From assembly GCA_944363605.1 (NCBI GenBank), contig CALVUM010000008.1, positions 1 to 35,515 on the forward strand: a DNA stretch of 35,515 nucleotides, written 5' to 3'. Under the pieces are notes generated by a model that was not told where the DNA came from, ran no database searches, and saw nothing but the letters and a program-made list of their open reading frames with translations. This DNA comes from an uncultured Bacilli bacterium. Lineage in GTDB: Bacteria; Bacillota_I; Bacilli_A; RF39; UBA660. The position numbers were made by a program, and so were the translations under genes. Position 1 is the stretch's first letter. Each line of letters opens with the position of its first letter. Below, one piece after another: positions 22,652 to 31,599 of this stretch.

Positions 22652-22991
22652 AAAATTAGCCTCCTATTGTATTACTATAGAAAAATAAACATACTACAAT
22701 TTTTTCTAATTTAACACATTCGATTATAATATTCATAATATCTTCTTCGCTATCTATATACTGATTTAATACTCAAGCATTTAATAATTGCCATAATACC
22801 ATATATATAAAATTCTATCACATATTTTTTCCTTTCATCTATTCTATATATTTTAGTTATAGGTAAAAATATATATTTTTTTATATTTTCATATTTGGTA
22901 AAGAAAAATGTCTATTTTATGATTTTAATAAATATGTATTTATCTAAAAAACTACTAAATTTTAATTTACACTACTGCTTATTTTCCAAAA
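22652..22991. other. AT-rich intergenic stretch without a supported gene
   Basis: About 340 bp of extreme A+T content. The only candidate is a 23-codon GTG-started minus-strand frame near 22755-22825, with AAAGGA upstream and no recognisable product; I do not call it. No clear promoter, terminator or RNA motif is seen. Confidence 0.5.
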
Positions 22992-23630
22992 TTAATGTAT
23001 TTTTGATTTCACATAAGGTTTTACCACTTCAACGGTTTTAACTAAGTGATAGCGTTTAATTTCTTTTATATCTTTAACTAATCTTATTTTGCCATAATAC
23101 CCATTTTTCTCTGACCATGTCCCATCATAATTTTGTCTAATAAAATGAACATCGTAATCTGAAATGGAATTCGGAGGATTATTTTCTAGATATATTGCTA
23201 CCTTGGATCCTTCATGTTCAATATCATTATCCAGCTTACTATCAAAAACATCTATTCCTAAAATTTCACAATCTGTATAAAATCTTTCTAACAATTCTTG
23301 TTCATCATGAAGTTCTCTATATTGATCTGCTTTGGTGAAACCAACATCAAACATTAATGGCCCCATTTTTATTTGCCTATAAAGGCCTAAAAGTTCCTTA
23401 GTACATTTTAAACAAAGAGCATATGTATAACAATTTGCATATTCATAATTTCTTTTATCGCTTTTAAAATCTAATTGGTTACTACTAGTAGTAATGTTTT
23501 CTTTTAAATATTGTATATGTAAATCTCTAATTCTTTTCCAAATATCTAGAGAAGAAGCAAAATCAGTTGATTTTAATGATTCTAATAATTTGAATAAATC
23601 ATTATAAATGGTTAAAGGTTCTTTTTGCAT
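22992..23630 (-). CDS. predicted Cys/His hydrolase-like protein
   Basis: 212 residues, cytoplasmic. The pair ANCYTYAL (Cys67) and DYDVHFIRQNYDGTWSEKNG (His162) matches a recurring bacterial pattern NCYxYAL…D-x-H-F-x-R-Q-x-x-D-G-x-W-S-x-K-x-G, in which Cys and His look like a papain/NlpC-type catalytic dyad. The activity is inferred only. The first 60 residues are a helical region (LFKLLESLKSTDFASSLDIW), and the C terminus is basic. It lies 24 bp upstream of nothing shared but directly downstream of the SPFH gene in the same direction (23-bp gap), so it is probably the third gene of the NfeD-SPFH operon. Confidence 0.6.
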   Translation of the reverse strand: MQKEPLTIYNDLFKLLESLKSTDFASSLDIWKRIRDLHIQYLKENITTSSNQLDFKSDKRNYEYANCYTYALCLKCTKELLGLYRQIKMGPLMFDVGFTKADQYRELHDEQELLERFYTDCEILGIDVFDSKLDNDIEHEGSKVAIYLENNPPNSISDYDVHFIRQNYDGTWSEKNGYYGKIRLVKDIKEIKRYHLVKTVEVVKPYVKSKIH

Positions 23631-23653
23631 ACTACCTAAAAAAGAAAAAGAGA

Positions 23654-24580
23654 TTACTCTCTTGGTTCTTTTATATCTTTCAAATGTGGTGGCTTTACTT
23701 CAGGATGCATCGTTTCTTGAAGTACAGTACCGAAAGTCGCGACGTTTTGAAGTTCTGTTGGCAAGAAAATTTTAGTAGCTTTGCCATCTGCCATTTTGCT
23801 TAGTGTTTCATAAGATTTTAATTGTAAAACGGCTTTATCTGCTTTTGCTTCTCTTAACAATCTTATTCCTTCCGCTTCAGCATTTTTGATTTTTAATAAG
23901 GCATCCGCTTCTCCTTCTGCTCTTTTAATTCTTGCTTCTTTATCGGCTTCAGCTCGTAAAATTGCACTTTCTTTTTCTCCCTCAGCAATTAAAATAGATG
24001 ACTTTTTTTCTCCTTCAGCTTGTAAAATCTTTTCTCTTCTTTCTCTTTCAGCACGCATTTGTTTTTCCATTGCATCTTGGATATCTCTTGGTGGTAAAAT
24101 ATTTTTTACTTCTACCCGATTCACTTTAATGCCCCATGGATCAGTTGCTTCATCTAAAATAGAACGCATTTTACTATTAATAATATCTCTTGAAGTAAGT
24201 GTTTGATCAAGTTCTAGTTCGCCAATAATATTTCTTAAGGTTGTTGCCGTTAAAGACTCAATCGCACTTATTGGATACTCAACCCCATATGTATAAAGTT
24301 TTGGATCTGTTATTTGAAAATAAACAACTGTATCAATTTGCATGGTTACATTATCTTTCGTAATAACCGGTTGCGGTTCAAAGTCCCGTACCATTTCTTT
24401 TAAGATCACTACATTTGCAATTCGATCAATAAACGGAATTTTAAAATGTAATCCATTATGCCAAATCGTTAAATAAGAACCTAATCTTTCAATTACATAA
24501 GCTTTTGATTGCGGAACAATTTTAACATTTGGTAAAACAATGATGATAACAATAACTAACAAAATAATAAATATTTCCAT
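23654..24580 (-). CDS. SPFH/band 7 (stomatin-like) membrane protein
   Basis: 308 residues. An N-terminal hydrophobic anchor (1-20) is followed by the band 7 domain (VVPQSKAYVIERLG, VVYFQITDPKLYTYGV, LRNIIGELELDQTL, DPWGIKVNRVEVKNI). Then comes a long coiled coil rich in Ala/Glu/Lys/Arg (about 165-260; AERERREKILQAEGEKKS and repeats). This is the QmcA/YbbK-type scaffold that forms large membrane-associated oligomers. It directly follows an NfeD gene (15-bp gap), the standard partner pair. The ribosome site AGGGAG precedes the ATG. Confidence 0.93.
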   Translation of the reverse strand: MEIFIILLVIVIIIVLPNVKIVPQSKAYVIERLGSYLTIWHNGLHFKIPFIDRIANVVILKEMVRDFEPQPVITKDNVTMQIDTVVYFQITDPKLYTYGVEYPISAIESLTATTLRNIIGELELDQTLTSRDIINSKMRSILDEATDPWGIKVNRVEVKNILPPRDIQDAMEKQMRAERERREKILQAEGEKKSSILIAEGEKESAILRAEADKEARIKRAEGEADALLKIKNAEAEGIRLLREAKADKAVLQLKSYETLSKMADGKATKIFLPTELQNVATFGTVLQETMHPEVKPPHLKDIKEPRE

Positions 24581-24595
24581 AATACTCCCTACTTT

Positions 24596-25108
24596 CTATG
24601 CTTTTTTCACATTTGTTTTTTTCGTAGTTGTTTTTTTTGAAGTCGTTTTTTTCTTTTTTGGACTTGCTACTTTCTTTGGCTTTTCTTCTTTTACTTTTTC
24701 CACGACAAGTTTAACACCCTCAATGGAAGTAGCTTTTACAATGCTATCAACAGGAATTTTCACGCTGGAAACTGCACTCCAAAGTTTCCCATCCACTTTT
24801 ACCTCGCCAATTTTATTTTTAGAAATTTCTTCTGTTACAACGCCTTCCATTCCTATTATACGTTCCAAATTTAATTTTATTTCTTTTTCTTTCAACATTT
24901 TTTTGATAAATGGCTTCGTTAAAAGAAGTAATAAAATTCCTACTAAAACAAAGACCCCAAATTGGATATAAAATATATCCGTAAATAAAGAAACTATCAT
25001 TGCGATAAGCCCACTTATCACAAACCAAATTGAAACTAAATTTACTGTTGATGCTTCAATAATTGCTAGCAAAACAACAATAACTAACCACATTGCCCAA
25101 TAAACCAT
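24596..25108 (-). CDS. NfeD-family membrane protein
   Basis: 170 residues. Three to four hydrophobic helices (about 5-75) precede a C-terminal OB-like beta domain (MEGVVTEEISKNKIGEVKVD, LWSAVSS, SIVKATSIEGVKLVVEKV), as in YbbJ/NfeD1b proteins. It ends with a very basic Lys/Thr-rich tail of about 25 residues (KKKKTTSKKTTTKKTNVKK), an unusual cytoplasmic extension that could bind polyanions. A strong AGGAGGAGGA site precedes the ATG. It is the first gene of the NfeD-SPFH operon, with its own promoter at 25221-25248. The pair influences membrane organisation. Confidence 0.88.
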   Translation of the reverse strand: MVYWAMWLVIVVLLAIIEASTVNLVSIWFVISGLIAMIVSLFTDIFYIQFGVFVLVGILLLLLTKPFIKKMLKEKEIKLNLERIIGMEGVVTEEISKNKIGEVKVDGKLWSAVSSVKIPVDSIVKATSIEGVKLVVEKVKEEKPKKVASPKKKKTTSKKTTTKKTNVKKA

Positions 25109-25220
25109 TTTTATCCTCCTCCTTCAAAGTTTTTTGACAACTTTCCACTTTCTCATTTTTTCTTAAAAAAATTTAACTATCAATTTTCCTTAATATGCCT
25201 CGTATCCCTCCATTAGTCTT

Positions 25221-25248
25221 ATTATAACATCATTTTCTAAATATGCAA
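25221..25248 (-). promoter_or_regulatory. promoter of the nfeD-SPFH operon
   Basis: Minus strand: -35 TTGCAT (25243-25248), 16-bp spacer, -10 TATAAT (25221-25226), just downstream of the carboxypeptidase stop. The leader is about 105 nt. Confidence 0.7.
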
Positions 25249-25259
25249 TTTTTCATTAT

Positions 25260-26519
25260 TTAAATTTTTCTTTTATACCTCTTTTTACGTTTCTTTTTTC
25301 GAAAGCATACATATAAGAGAGAAAGAACTACTATGATAATAAGAATAGGAATTTCGGGAATTTCTTTGAATAACCGAATAATTGATAAAGAAAGGGTTCC
25401 ATCATAAGAAACTTCAATTGTTTTTAAAAGCGTATTTTCTAAATATACTTCTAATGTCCCTATTTTTCCCTTTTTAGTAAAAGGAGTAACTACATCTATT
25501 CCCTCATATTGAAAAGAAATTTTATCTAAATTTGTATCATTTGGTAAATAATATGAATAATCTTCTACAGCCTTAATTTCATATTTTTCTTCTTGACTAT
25601 ATAAAGTATCTAAAAAATACAAACTTTCTTCTTTTTTATAAATATTCTGATACTGATAATGCGTCCCATAATACTCATAAATCTTTAGGGCATCCGCAAA
25701 ATGATAAGGATATTGATTCGTTGTTGGCGCTTTAGCTGTTACAAGTAAATACTCTACACCATTAGATTCTGCAATGCTTGCTAAACAAAAACCTGCGATC
25801 GTTGTAAACCCTGTTTTACTTCCATAAATATACTTATTATCTAAAGCAAATTTTTCCGTATAATAAACAAGTGTACTTTTTAAAACTGTCCCATTACTCA
25901 TTAGATACTCTTGGCTTGTAAAAATTTTCTTAAATTCTTCATTTTTTAAAGCATACTGTAAAAGAATACTAACATCTTTTACTGAAGAATAATTATTTTG
26001 ATCATCTAAGCCTGATGTATCCGAAAAATGCGTAGAAGAAAGATTTAATTCTTGGGCTTTTTCATTCATAAGTTTTACATAATTTTCTTCATTACCTGAA
26101 ACATAATACGCGATTGTTCCTGTCGCATCCGCCCCAGATGGAAGTAAAACTCCATAAAGCAAATCACGGAATGTCACTTCTTCTCCTACTTTTAAGCCTA
26201 CAACCATCGCGTTTTTCGCGGCAAGCCCTTCTAAAGCTTCTTTAGGAACTGGTACTTTTTCTTCTAAATCCGAGATATTTTCTATTGCAACAATTGCTGT
26301 CATAATTTTTGTTAAACTGGCAATTGGAATTTTTTTTTCCGCATTTTTTTCAAACAGTACGGTATTTTCATTCATATTATAAAGAATCGCATGTTCTGAA
26401 TAGATATCTAATGCTTTAATAGAAATCGGAAAGAAAAAGAGAAAAAAGAGAAAAAAGAAAATCTTTGGCATAATTTTACTCTTTCTATAAAAAGAATAAT
26501 ACGAAAATTTCTCTGTCAT
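25260..26519 (-). CDS. D-alanyl-D-alanine carboxypeptidase (peptidase S11)
   Basis: A wall-modifying penicillin-binding protein that trims the terminal D-Ala of pentapeptides outside the cell. Motifs: SLTK (68-71, nucleophile Ser), SGAD (128-131; many relatives have SGN here) and KTG in GSKTGFT (235-237). A signal peptide (hydrophobic core about 20-35, ending SIKA) and a C-terminal membrane helix (IPILIIIVVLSLLYVCF) with a basic tail tether it, as in DacA/DacF. An alternative start (ATG at 26471) would give a tighter signal peptide; the ribosome sites are weak for both. It follows the CAP-domain gene by 15 bp and is probably co-transcribed. Confidence 0.92.
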   Translation of the reverse strand: MTEKFSYYSFYRKSKIMPKIFFFLFFLFFFPISIKALDIYSEHAILYNMNENTVLFEKNAEKKIPIASLTKIMTAIVAIENISDLEEKVPVPKEALEGLAAKNAMVVGLKVGEEVTFRDLLYGVLLPSGADATGTIAYYVSGNEENYVKLMNEKAQELNLSSTHFSDTSGLDDQNNYSSVKDVSILLQYALKNEEFKKIFTSQEYLMSNGTVLKSTLVYYTEKFALDNKYIYGSKTGFTTIAGFCLASIAESNGVEYLLVTAKAPTTNQYPYHFADALKIYEYYGTHYQYQNIYKKEESLYFLDTLYSQEEKYEIKAVEDYSYYLPNDTNLDKISFQYEGIDVVTPFTKKGKIGTLEVYLENTLLKTIEVSYDGTLSLSIIRLFKEIPEIPILIIIVVLSLLYVCFRKKKRKKRYKRKI

Positions 26520-26534
26520 ATATATCCAAACTTT

Positions 26535-27845
26535 CTAATAGCCAAAAACTTGAACCCAGTAGTATCGACCATTAAAATAGTTGATACCAATACCTATTTT
26601 TGTATAATCGCCAATCATATTTTGATAATGTCCAGACGAATTTTTCCACGATGTAAAGACAGCATTTGGAGTACTTTGACTATGTGCAATATTCTCGGCA
26701 TAAAACAACTGTCCAAATTCATACCCAAGTGTAAAACAAGAGCTTCCATCTGGTCTATCATGACTGAATGTATTTCCATAACTAAGTTCCATCGCACGAA
26801 TCATAGCCATTGTAGTTAAATTCGAATCTAAAGAAAGGGTCGATTTATTAAGACTAGTTCGTAATTCGTTAACTAAAGAGACCACTTCATTAGCCATACC
26901 ACTATATTTTGAAGCATTTTCGATGGCCTCAAGTTTCAAAGTAGCTGTAGTTCCATTATATGAAGAATAGTCATAGGTAGTGCTTATAATTCTAGAATCA
27001 TATAATTCTTCGCTATTATCCTGTTTTACTCGGTAATAATCAGTTATTTCTTTTACAGCTTTCACGCCATATTTAAAATCCTCTTTTTGGGTGCGAGTTT
27101 TTGTATAATAACTCTTATAAGGGTTATTAGTTGTTGAATTAGAATTTGTTGTAGATGAAGATGAATTAGAACTATTGGAGCTACTTCCATTATTGGAAGT
27201 GTTTGAATTAGAAGATGCATTATTTGTAGTTGAAGAATTTTGCTTTATTGGTTCTTGCTCATCTTTGGTTATTGTTAGCTTGGTTTCTTTTTGAACCGCA
27301 TTTCCTGTTTGGTCTTTGGCAAGAATAACAATTGGATATTCTCCTATTTCTTGATAATTTCCCATAGCATTATCCTTATATTCCAGTATGCATTCTTCTT
27401 TGGAATTATCTACACAACTTACCACAAAATTGGCTATCTCATAAGTAGAATTTTGAGGGGTAGTTACCTCTTGTACTTCTAATTGAGGAGATTCTTTATC
27501 TATAACTTGTAAAATGGTCTGATACTCAGTATCTTTATCTTTAATAACAACTTTAAATTCTCCAATTTTATTATAAACATCAGAAAAACTTACTTCTTCA
27601 TCGTTTAAAAAATATGCAATAGAAGCATCTTCCACATTAGTAGTGGTAACAAAAAAATCTGAAACTTCTAAAACAGAAGAATAAACTTCTACCTCTACTT
27701 CTTCTTTTACCACTTTGTTATTTATTTCATTTGTAGGTTCTTGATCGTTTTTACTACGGTTTAACAAAAATAATGCACTTCCTACTCCAATACCTATCAA
27801 TAAAAGTACTACACATACAATAATCATCACATTTTTCTTCTTCAC
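26535..27845 (-). CDS. membrane-anchored CAP-domain protein with Ig-like domain
   Basis: 436 residues, extracellular with an N-terminal anchor (about 6-28). Domains in order are an Ig-like/DUF5011-type module (ESPQLEVQEV…GEYPIVILAKDQTGNAVQKE; about 115-195), a Ser/Asn/Thr-rich linker (about 200-240), and a C-terminal CAP/SCP domain (about 310-436). The CAP cavity residues are present: His in FSHDRPDGS, Glu in YAENIAHS and His in SGHYQNMI, followed by the GIGINYFNGRYYWVQVFG ending. Bacterial CAP proteins are secreted; their activity is mostly unknown. GTG start with AGGAG 10 nt upstream. It is a paralogue of the gene at 31841-32917. Confidence 0.9.
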   Translation of the reverse strand: MKKKNVMIIVCVVLLLIGIGVGSALFLLNRSKNDQEPTNEINNKVVKEEVEVEVYSSVLEVSDFFVTTTNVEDASIAYFLNDEEVSFSDVYNKIGEFKVVIKDKDTEYQTILQVIDKESPQLEVQEVTTPQNSTYEIANFVVSCVDNSKEECILEYKDNAMGNYQEIGEYPIVILAKDQTGNAVQKETKLTITKDEQEPIKQNSSTTNNASSNSNTSNNGSSSNSSNSSSSTTNSNSTTNNPYKSYYTKTRTQKEDFKYGVKAVKEITDYYRVKQDNSEELYDSRIISTTYDYSSYNGTTATLKLEAIENASKYSGMANEVVSLVNELRTSLNKSTLSLDSNLTTMAMIRAMELSYGNTFSHDRPDGSSCFTLGYEFGQLFYAENIAHSQSTPNAVFTSWKNSSGHYQNMIGDYTKIGIGINYFNGRYYWVQVFGY

Positions 27846-27866
27846 TCTTTCTCAACTCCTACCATT

Positions 27867-27895
27867 ATTGTACTCGTCTCAAGTAAAATTGTCGA
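27867..27895 (-). promoter_or_regulatory. promoter of the CAP-carboxypeptidase unit
   Basis: Minus strand: -35 TCGACA (27890-27895), 17-bp spacer, -10 TACAAT (27867-27872), giving a leader of about 15-20 nt. It is back to back with the plus-strand promoter at 27902. Confidence 0.6.
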
Positions 27896-27901
27896 TATTT
27901 T

Positions 27902-27931
27902 TTGCATATTTTTTGTCCGACTCATTATGAT
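27902..27931 (+). promoter_or_regulatory. promoter of the DUF6512 gene
   Basis: TTGCAT (27902-27907), 18-bp spacer, TATGAT (27926-27931). The two divergent -35 boxes are six bases apart, so one bound protein could affect both genes. Confidence 0.5.
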
Positions 27932-27951
27932 ACTACTAGGTGATGCGATTC

Positions 27952-28479
27952 GTGAGCTTAAAAACATGGAAAATTATTAGTTGTATTGGAATTTTTTTAT
28001 TAAGTGCTCTTTCCCATTTTATCTATGATTGGTTTCCTAATTTTTTTACCAGCTTATTTTTCCCGGTCAATGAAAGCATTTGGGAACATAACAAAATTAT
28101 TGTCGATGCCTTCTTCATTTGGGCAATTTTTGAAAAAATCTTTTACAATAAAAGAAAAAATATCTTTTTTACTGAAAGCATTTCATCTTTAGTATGTATG
28201 ATTTTAGTTATGAGCTTATTTACCCCTGTCTATTTATATCTTTTAAAAACGAAAGATAATCTCATTATTACTTTTACAATATTTTTTTTCTCAATTCTCC
28301 TTAGTCAAATTTTATCTTATTATTTACTTCAAAAAAATTATAATCCAAAATTAGAAAAAAGAGGAATTTTTCTCTTCCTCTTCCTTGCATTTATAAATAC
28401 CCTTTTTACCTATTTTCCTTTAAAGGTTGCTCTTTTTTACGATTTTACTAAGAATATATATGGTCTTTTTAAAAAGTAA
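27952..28479 (+). CDS. DUF6512-family integral membrane protein
   Basis: 175 residues from the GTG at 27952 (AGGTG lies 9 nt upstream; an in-frame GTG at 27940 overlaps that site). About five membrane helices. The family signature lies in the first third: LLSALSHFIYDWF then FFPVNESIWEHNKII, a conserved His/Trp/Asn/Glu-rich region next to the first helices. Function unknown. It is one of only two conventional genes on the plus strand. It is divergent from the CAP gene and ends five bases before the ileS stop, so transcripts converge there with no visible terminator. Confidence 0.83.
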   Translation: MSLKTWKIISCIGIFLLSALSHFIYDWFPNFFTSLFFPVNESIWEHNKIIVDAFFIWAIFEKIFYNKRKNIFFTESISSLVCMILVMSLFTPVYLYLLKTKDNLIITFTIFFFSILLSQILSYYLLQKNYNPKLEKRGIFLFLFLAFINTLFTYFPLKVALFYDFTKNIYGLFKK

Positions 28480-28484
28480 AAACA

Positions 28485-31400
28485 TTATTTTTTTTCTAAA
28501 TCAATTGCTACTTTCTCGCCATTAATATCAAACATATCAGATAAGTTTTCTTTTAAAATAATTTCTGTTGCCAAAGTTTCTTCTTTAATATATTCGCCAA
28601 ACATTTCTAATACTTTTGCAAAATTTTCAGTTCCATTATAATACAAAACGATTCGATCCGTAATTTCTAATCCTTTTCCTTTACGCATATTTTGTATTTT
28701 ACTTATAAATTCTCTAGCCATACCTTCTAAAATAAGTTCTTCTGTTCTTTCTGTATTTAAAATAACGAAATTTTGATTTTCCATAGAAACATTAAAACCT
28801 TCTTTTGCTTCTACTCGAATATCAACCATATTTTTTTCCACATTTATTTTCTCGCCATCCATAAGGATCGCTACTTCACCATTATTCTCTAATGAAGTGA
28901 TTTCTTCATTAGTAAGGTTTTGTAAAGCTTCTTGGAACAATTTGATTTTTGGTCCAAAAATTTTTCCTACTTCTTTAAAATTTGGTTTCACAGAAAAGTT
29001 CATATACTTACTTAAATCATCAATAAATTCTATTCTTTTAACGTTTAATTCTTCTTCGATTAAAGAAGTTAAATCTTCTAAAACACTTTTATTTCGACCA
29101 TCTAAATAGACTACACTTAATGGTTCACGAACCTTTATTTTAGCTTCTTCACGACCATTACGACCTAAACGAATTAAATCTCTTACTAAATCCATTTTTT
29201 CTTCTAAAGCATCATCTAAAAGTTTCTCGTCACACACTGGATAGGTCTCTAAATGAACACTTTCCTTGCCTGTTAAGTTCCTATAAATTTCTTCTGAAAT
29301 AAACGGTGTAATTGGAGCGATAAGTTTTGCAAGTCCAATTAAAACTTCATAAGTGGTAATGTATACACTTTTTTTCGAAAGTGTCATTTCACTATTCCAA
29401 AATCTTTTTCGATTTCTTCTAATATACCAATTCGATAAATCTTCGGAAACAAAATTGGCAATAAAGCGTGTCACTTTATTTAAGTCATATTCTTCAAATG
29501 CTTCTGTAACATTTTTTACTAAACGATTATATTTTGATAACAACCAACGATCAATATCTTCTCTTTCTTTATAAGGTACGTCACATAAATCCGTATCAAT
29601 ATGATCCGCATTTGCATACATTTCAAAAAAGCTATAAGTATTTTTTAGTGGATTTAAAAATTTCGAATAAACTTCTTTTAATCCTTCTTCGCTAAACTTT
29701 AACGGAGTCCATACAGGTGAGACATATGGTAAGTAAAAACGAACTGTGTCGGCACCATATTTTTCCATAGTTGTAAATGGTTCGACAATATTTCCTTTAC
29801 TCTTACTCATCTTTTTTCCTTCAGAATCAAGAACTAAATCGTTAACCAAAACATTTTTATATGGAGCACACCCCTTTACAAAAGTAGAAATTACTAACAG
29901 TGTATAAAACCAACCTCTTGTTTGATCAATTCCTTCACAAATAAAATCAGCTGGAAATTGCGATTCAAACATTTCTTGATTTTCAAATGGGTAATGATAT
30001 TGAGCAAATGGCATAGCTCCTGAATCAAACCAACAGTCAATTACATCATTTACACGGTGCATTTCTTCCCCACATTTTGGACATTTTAAACGGATTTCAT
30101 CAACAAATGGACGGTGCAATTCAACAGTTTTTGAATCAATTTTAGTCGTCGCCATAGTAGCAAGTTCTTCACGACTACCAACCATATGATCATATCCGCA
30201 AGCACATCTCCACAATGGAAGTGGGGTGCCCCAATAACGATTACGACTTATGGCCCAATCTTTTAGCTCTTCTAGCCAATTTCCGAAACGCTTTTCGCCA
30301 ACATATGCCGGATACCAATTTACTGTTCGATTTGCTTCAATGATATCATCTTTAAACTTCGTAGTTTCAATATAAAAACTTGGTTTTGAATAGTAAATTA
30401 ATGGGGTATTACATCTCCAACAATGTGGATAGTTGTGAATTATTTTTTGTTTTTTAAAGAGTTTGTCATTTTCCTTTAAATATTTTATAACCTCTACATC
30501 CGCATCAAAAACGAGCATTCCTTTCCATGGTCCTTCTAAGTATTTACCATCTTCGCCTACTGGATTTATATAAGGTAATTTATATTTTTTCCCAACACGA
30601 GCATCATCCTCACCAAAAGCAGGCGCTAAATGAACGATTCCTGTACCACTATCCATACTGACATATTCATCACAGCAAACAAAGAAACCACCTTCAACTT
30701 TAAGTTCAGGGATAAGTTGTTCATATTCTTCTTTTTCTAAGTCTTTACCTAGATAGGTTTCAAGTACGGTAAATTCTTCCCCTAAAACAGTATGAGCTAA
30801 AGCCTCGGCAACAATAAATTTATTGCCTTTTGATTCACAAAGAACATACTTTTCCTTTGGGTTTACACAAACAGCAACATTTGCAAGAAGTGTCCAAGGA
30901 GTCGTTGTCCATACTAAAAGATAAGCATCTTTATTTTTTAATTTCATCGGAACAATAACCGTATCAACACTGACCTCTTTATATCCTTGTGCTACTTCAT
31001 GACTTGCGAGTCCTGTTCCACATCTTGGACAATAAGGCAAGATTTTACTTCCTTCATAGAAGTATCCTTCGTCAAAAAACTTCTTTAAAATCCACCATTC
31101 TGTTTCAATGTAATTATTATCGTAGGTAATATAAGGATCTTTTAAATCAATAAATTGTCCCATTGTACTCGTAAGTTTCGAAAAACTCTCTTCATTTTTC
31201 CAAACACTTTCACGACATTTTTGATTAAATTCAGGTATTCCAAATGCTTCAATATCTGCTTTACTATGAAAACCTAATTCCTTTTCGACTTGTAATTCTA
31301 CAGGCAAACCATGAGTATCCCAACCAATTTTTCTATAAACAAGGTGCCCCTTCATTGTTTGATATTTACAAAAAGTGTCTTTCAAAAATTTTGCCATCAT

Positions 31401-31580
31401 ATGATGAAGTCCAGGATGCCCATTTGCTGTTGCGGGACCATCATAAAAAACAAATTTCGGATCATTTAGATGTTTTTCAATCGATTTCTCATAAATACCT
31501 TGTACACCTTCCCAAGACTTTAAAATATCTTGTTCCATTTCATAAGGACTTCTTTTGTCTAAACTTTTAAAATCTTTCAT
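28485..31580 (-). CDS. ileS: isoleucyl-tRNA synthetase, type 2-like
   Basis: Charges tRNA-Ile. 1031 residues from the ATG at 31580 (GGAAGGTGAGG upstream); an earlier in-frame start would lie in the T-box. Class I motifs: the HIGH equivalent in ATANGHPGLHHMMAK and GKKMSKSKGN (KMSKS). The editing domain has GWDTHGLPVE and LLVWTTTPWTL. The HPGLHH form of the signature and the DUF5915-type C-terminal region (FKEVGKIFGPKIKLF…RKGKGLEITDRIVLYYN) mark the type 2 clade, related to eukaryotic enzymes. That clade often tolerates mupirocin; the tolerance here is inference. An Ile-specific T-box and a strong promoter precede it. Confidence 0.96.
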   Translation of the reverse strand: MKDFKSLDKRSPYEMEQDILKSWEGVQGIYEKSIEKHLNDPKFVFYDGPATANGHPGLHHMMAKFLKDTFCKYQTMKGHLVYRKIGWDTHGLPVELQVEKELGFHSKADIEAFGIPEFNQKCRESVWKNEESFSKLTSTMGQFIDLKDPYITYDNNYIETEWWILKKFFDEGYFYEGSKILPYCPRCGTGLASHEVAQGYKEVSVDTVIVPMKLKNKDAYLLVWTTTPWTLLANVAVCVNPKEKYVLCESKGNKFIVAEALAHTVLGEEFTVLETYLGKDLEKEEYEQLIPELKVEGGFFVCCDEYVSMDSGTGIVHLAPAFGEDDARVGKKYKLPYINPVGEDGKYLEGPWKGMLVFDADVEVIKYLKENDKLFKKQKIIHNYPHCWRCNTPLIYYSKPSFYIETTKFKDDIIEANRTVNWYPAYVGEKRFGNWLEELKDWAISRNRYWGTPLPLWRCACGYDHMVGSREELATMATTKIDSKTVELHRPFVDEIRLKCPKCGEEMHRVNDVIDCWFDSGAMPFAQYHYPFENQEMFESQFPADFICEGIDQTRGWFYTLLVISTFVKGCAPYKNVLVNDLVLDSEGKKMSKSKGNIVEPFTTMEKYGADTVRFYLPYVSPVWTPLKFSEEGLKEVYSKFLNPLKNTYSFFEMYANADHIDTDLCDVPYKEREDIDRWLLSKYNRLVKNVTEAFEEYDLNKVTRFIANFVSEDLSNWYIRRNRKRFWNSEMTLSKKSVYITTYEVLIGLAKLIAPITPFISEEIYRNLTGKESVHLETYPVCDEKLLDDALEEKMDLVRDLIRLGRNGREEAKIKVREPLSVVYLDGRNKSVLEDLTSLIEEELNVKRIEFIDDLSKYMNFSVKPNFKEVGKIFGPKIKLFQEALQNLTNEEITSLENNGEVAILMDGEKINVEKNMVDIRVEAKEGFNVSMENQNFVILNTERTEELILEGMAREFISKIQNMRKGKGLEITDRIVLYYNGTENFAKVLEMFGEYIKEETLATEIILKENLSDMFDINGEKVAIDLEKK

Positions 31581-31599
31581 TTTCCTCACCTTCCTAAAT

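Noticed and set aside
22755-22825. A 23-residue hydrophobic peptide gene on the minus strand
   Set aside because: GTG start, extreme AT context and no recognisable family; random short frames are expected there.
28479-28485. Shared terminator between DUF6512 and ileS
   Set aside because: Only five bases separate the stops and I could not draw a stable hairpin across them; A/T runs alone do not make a terminator.
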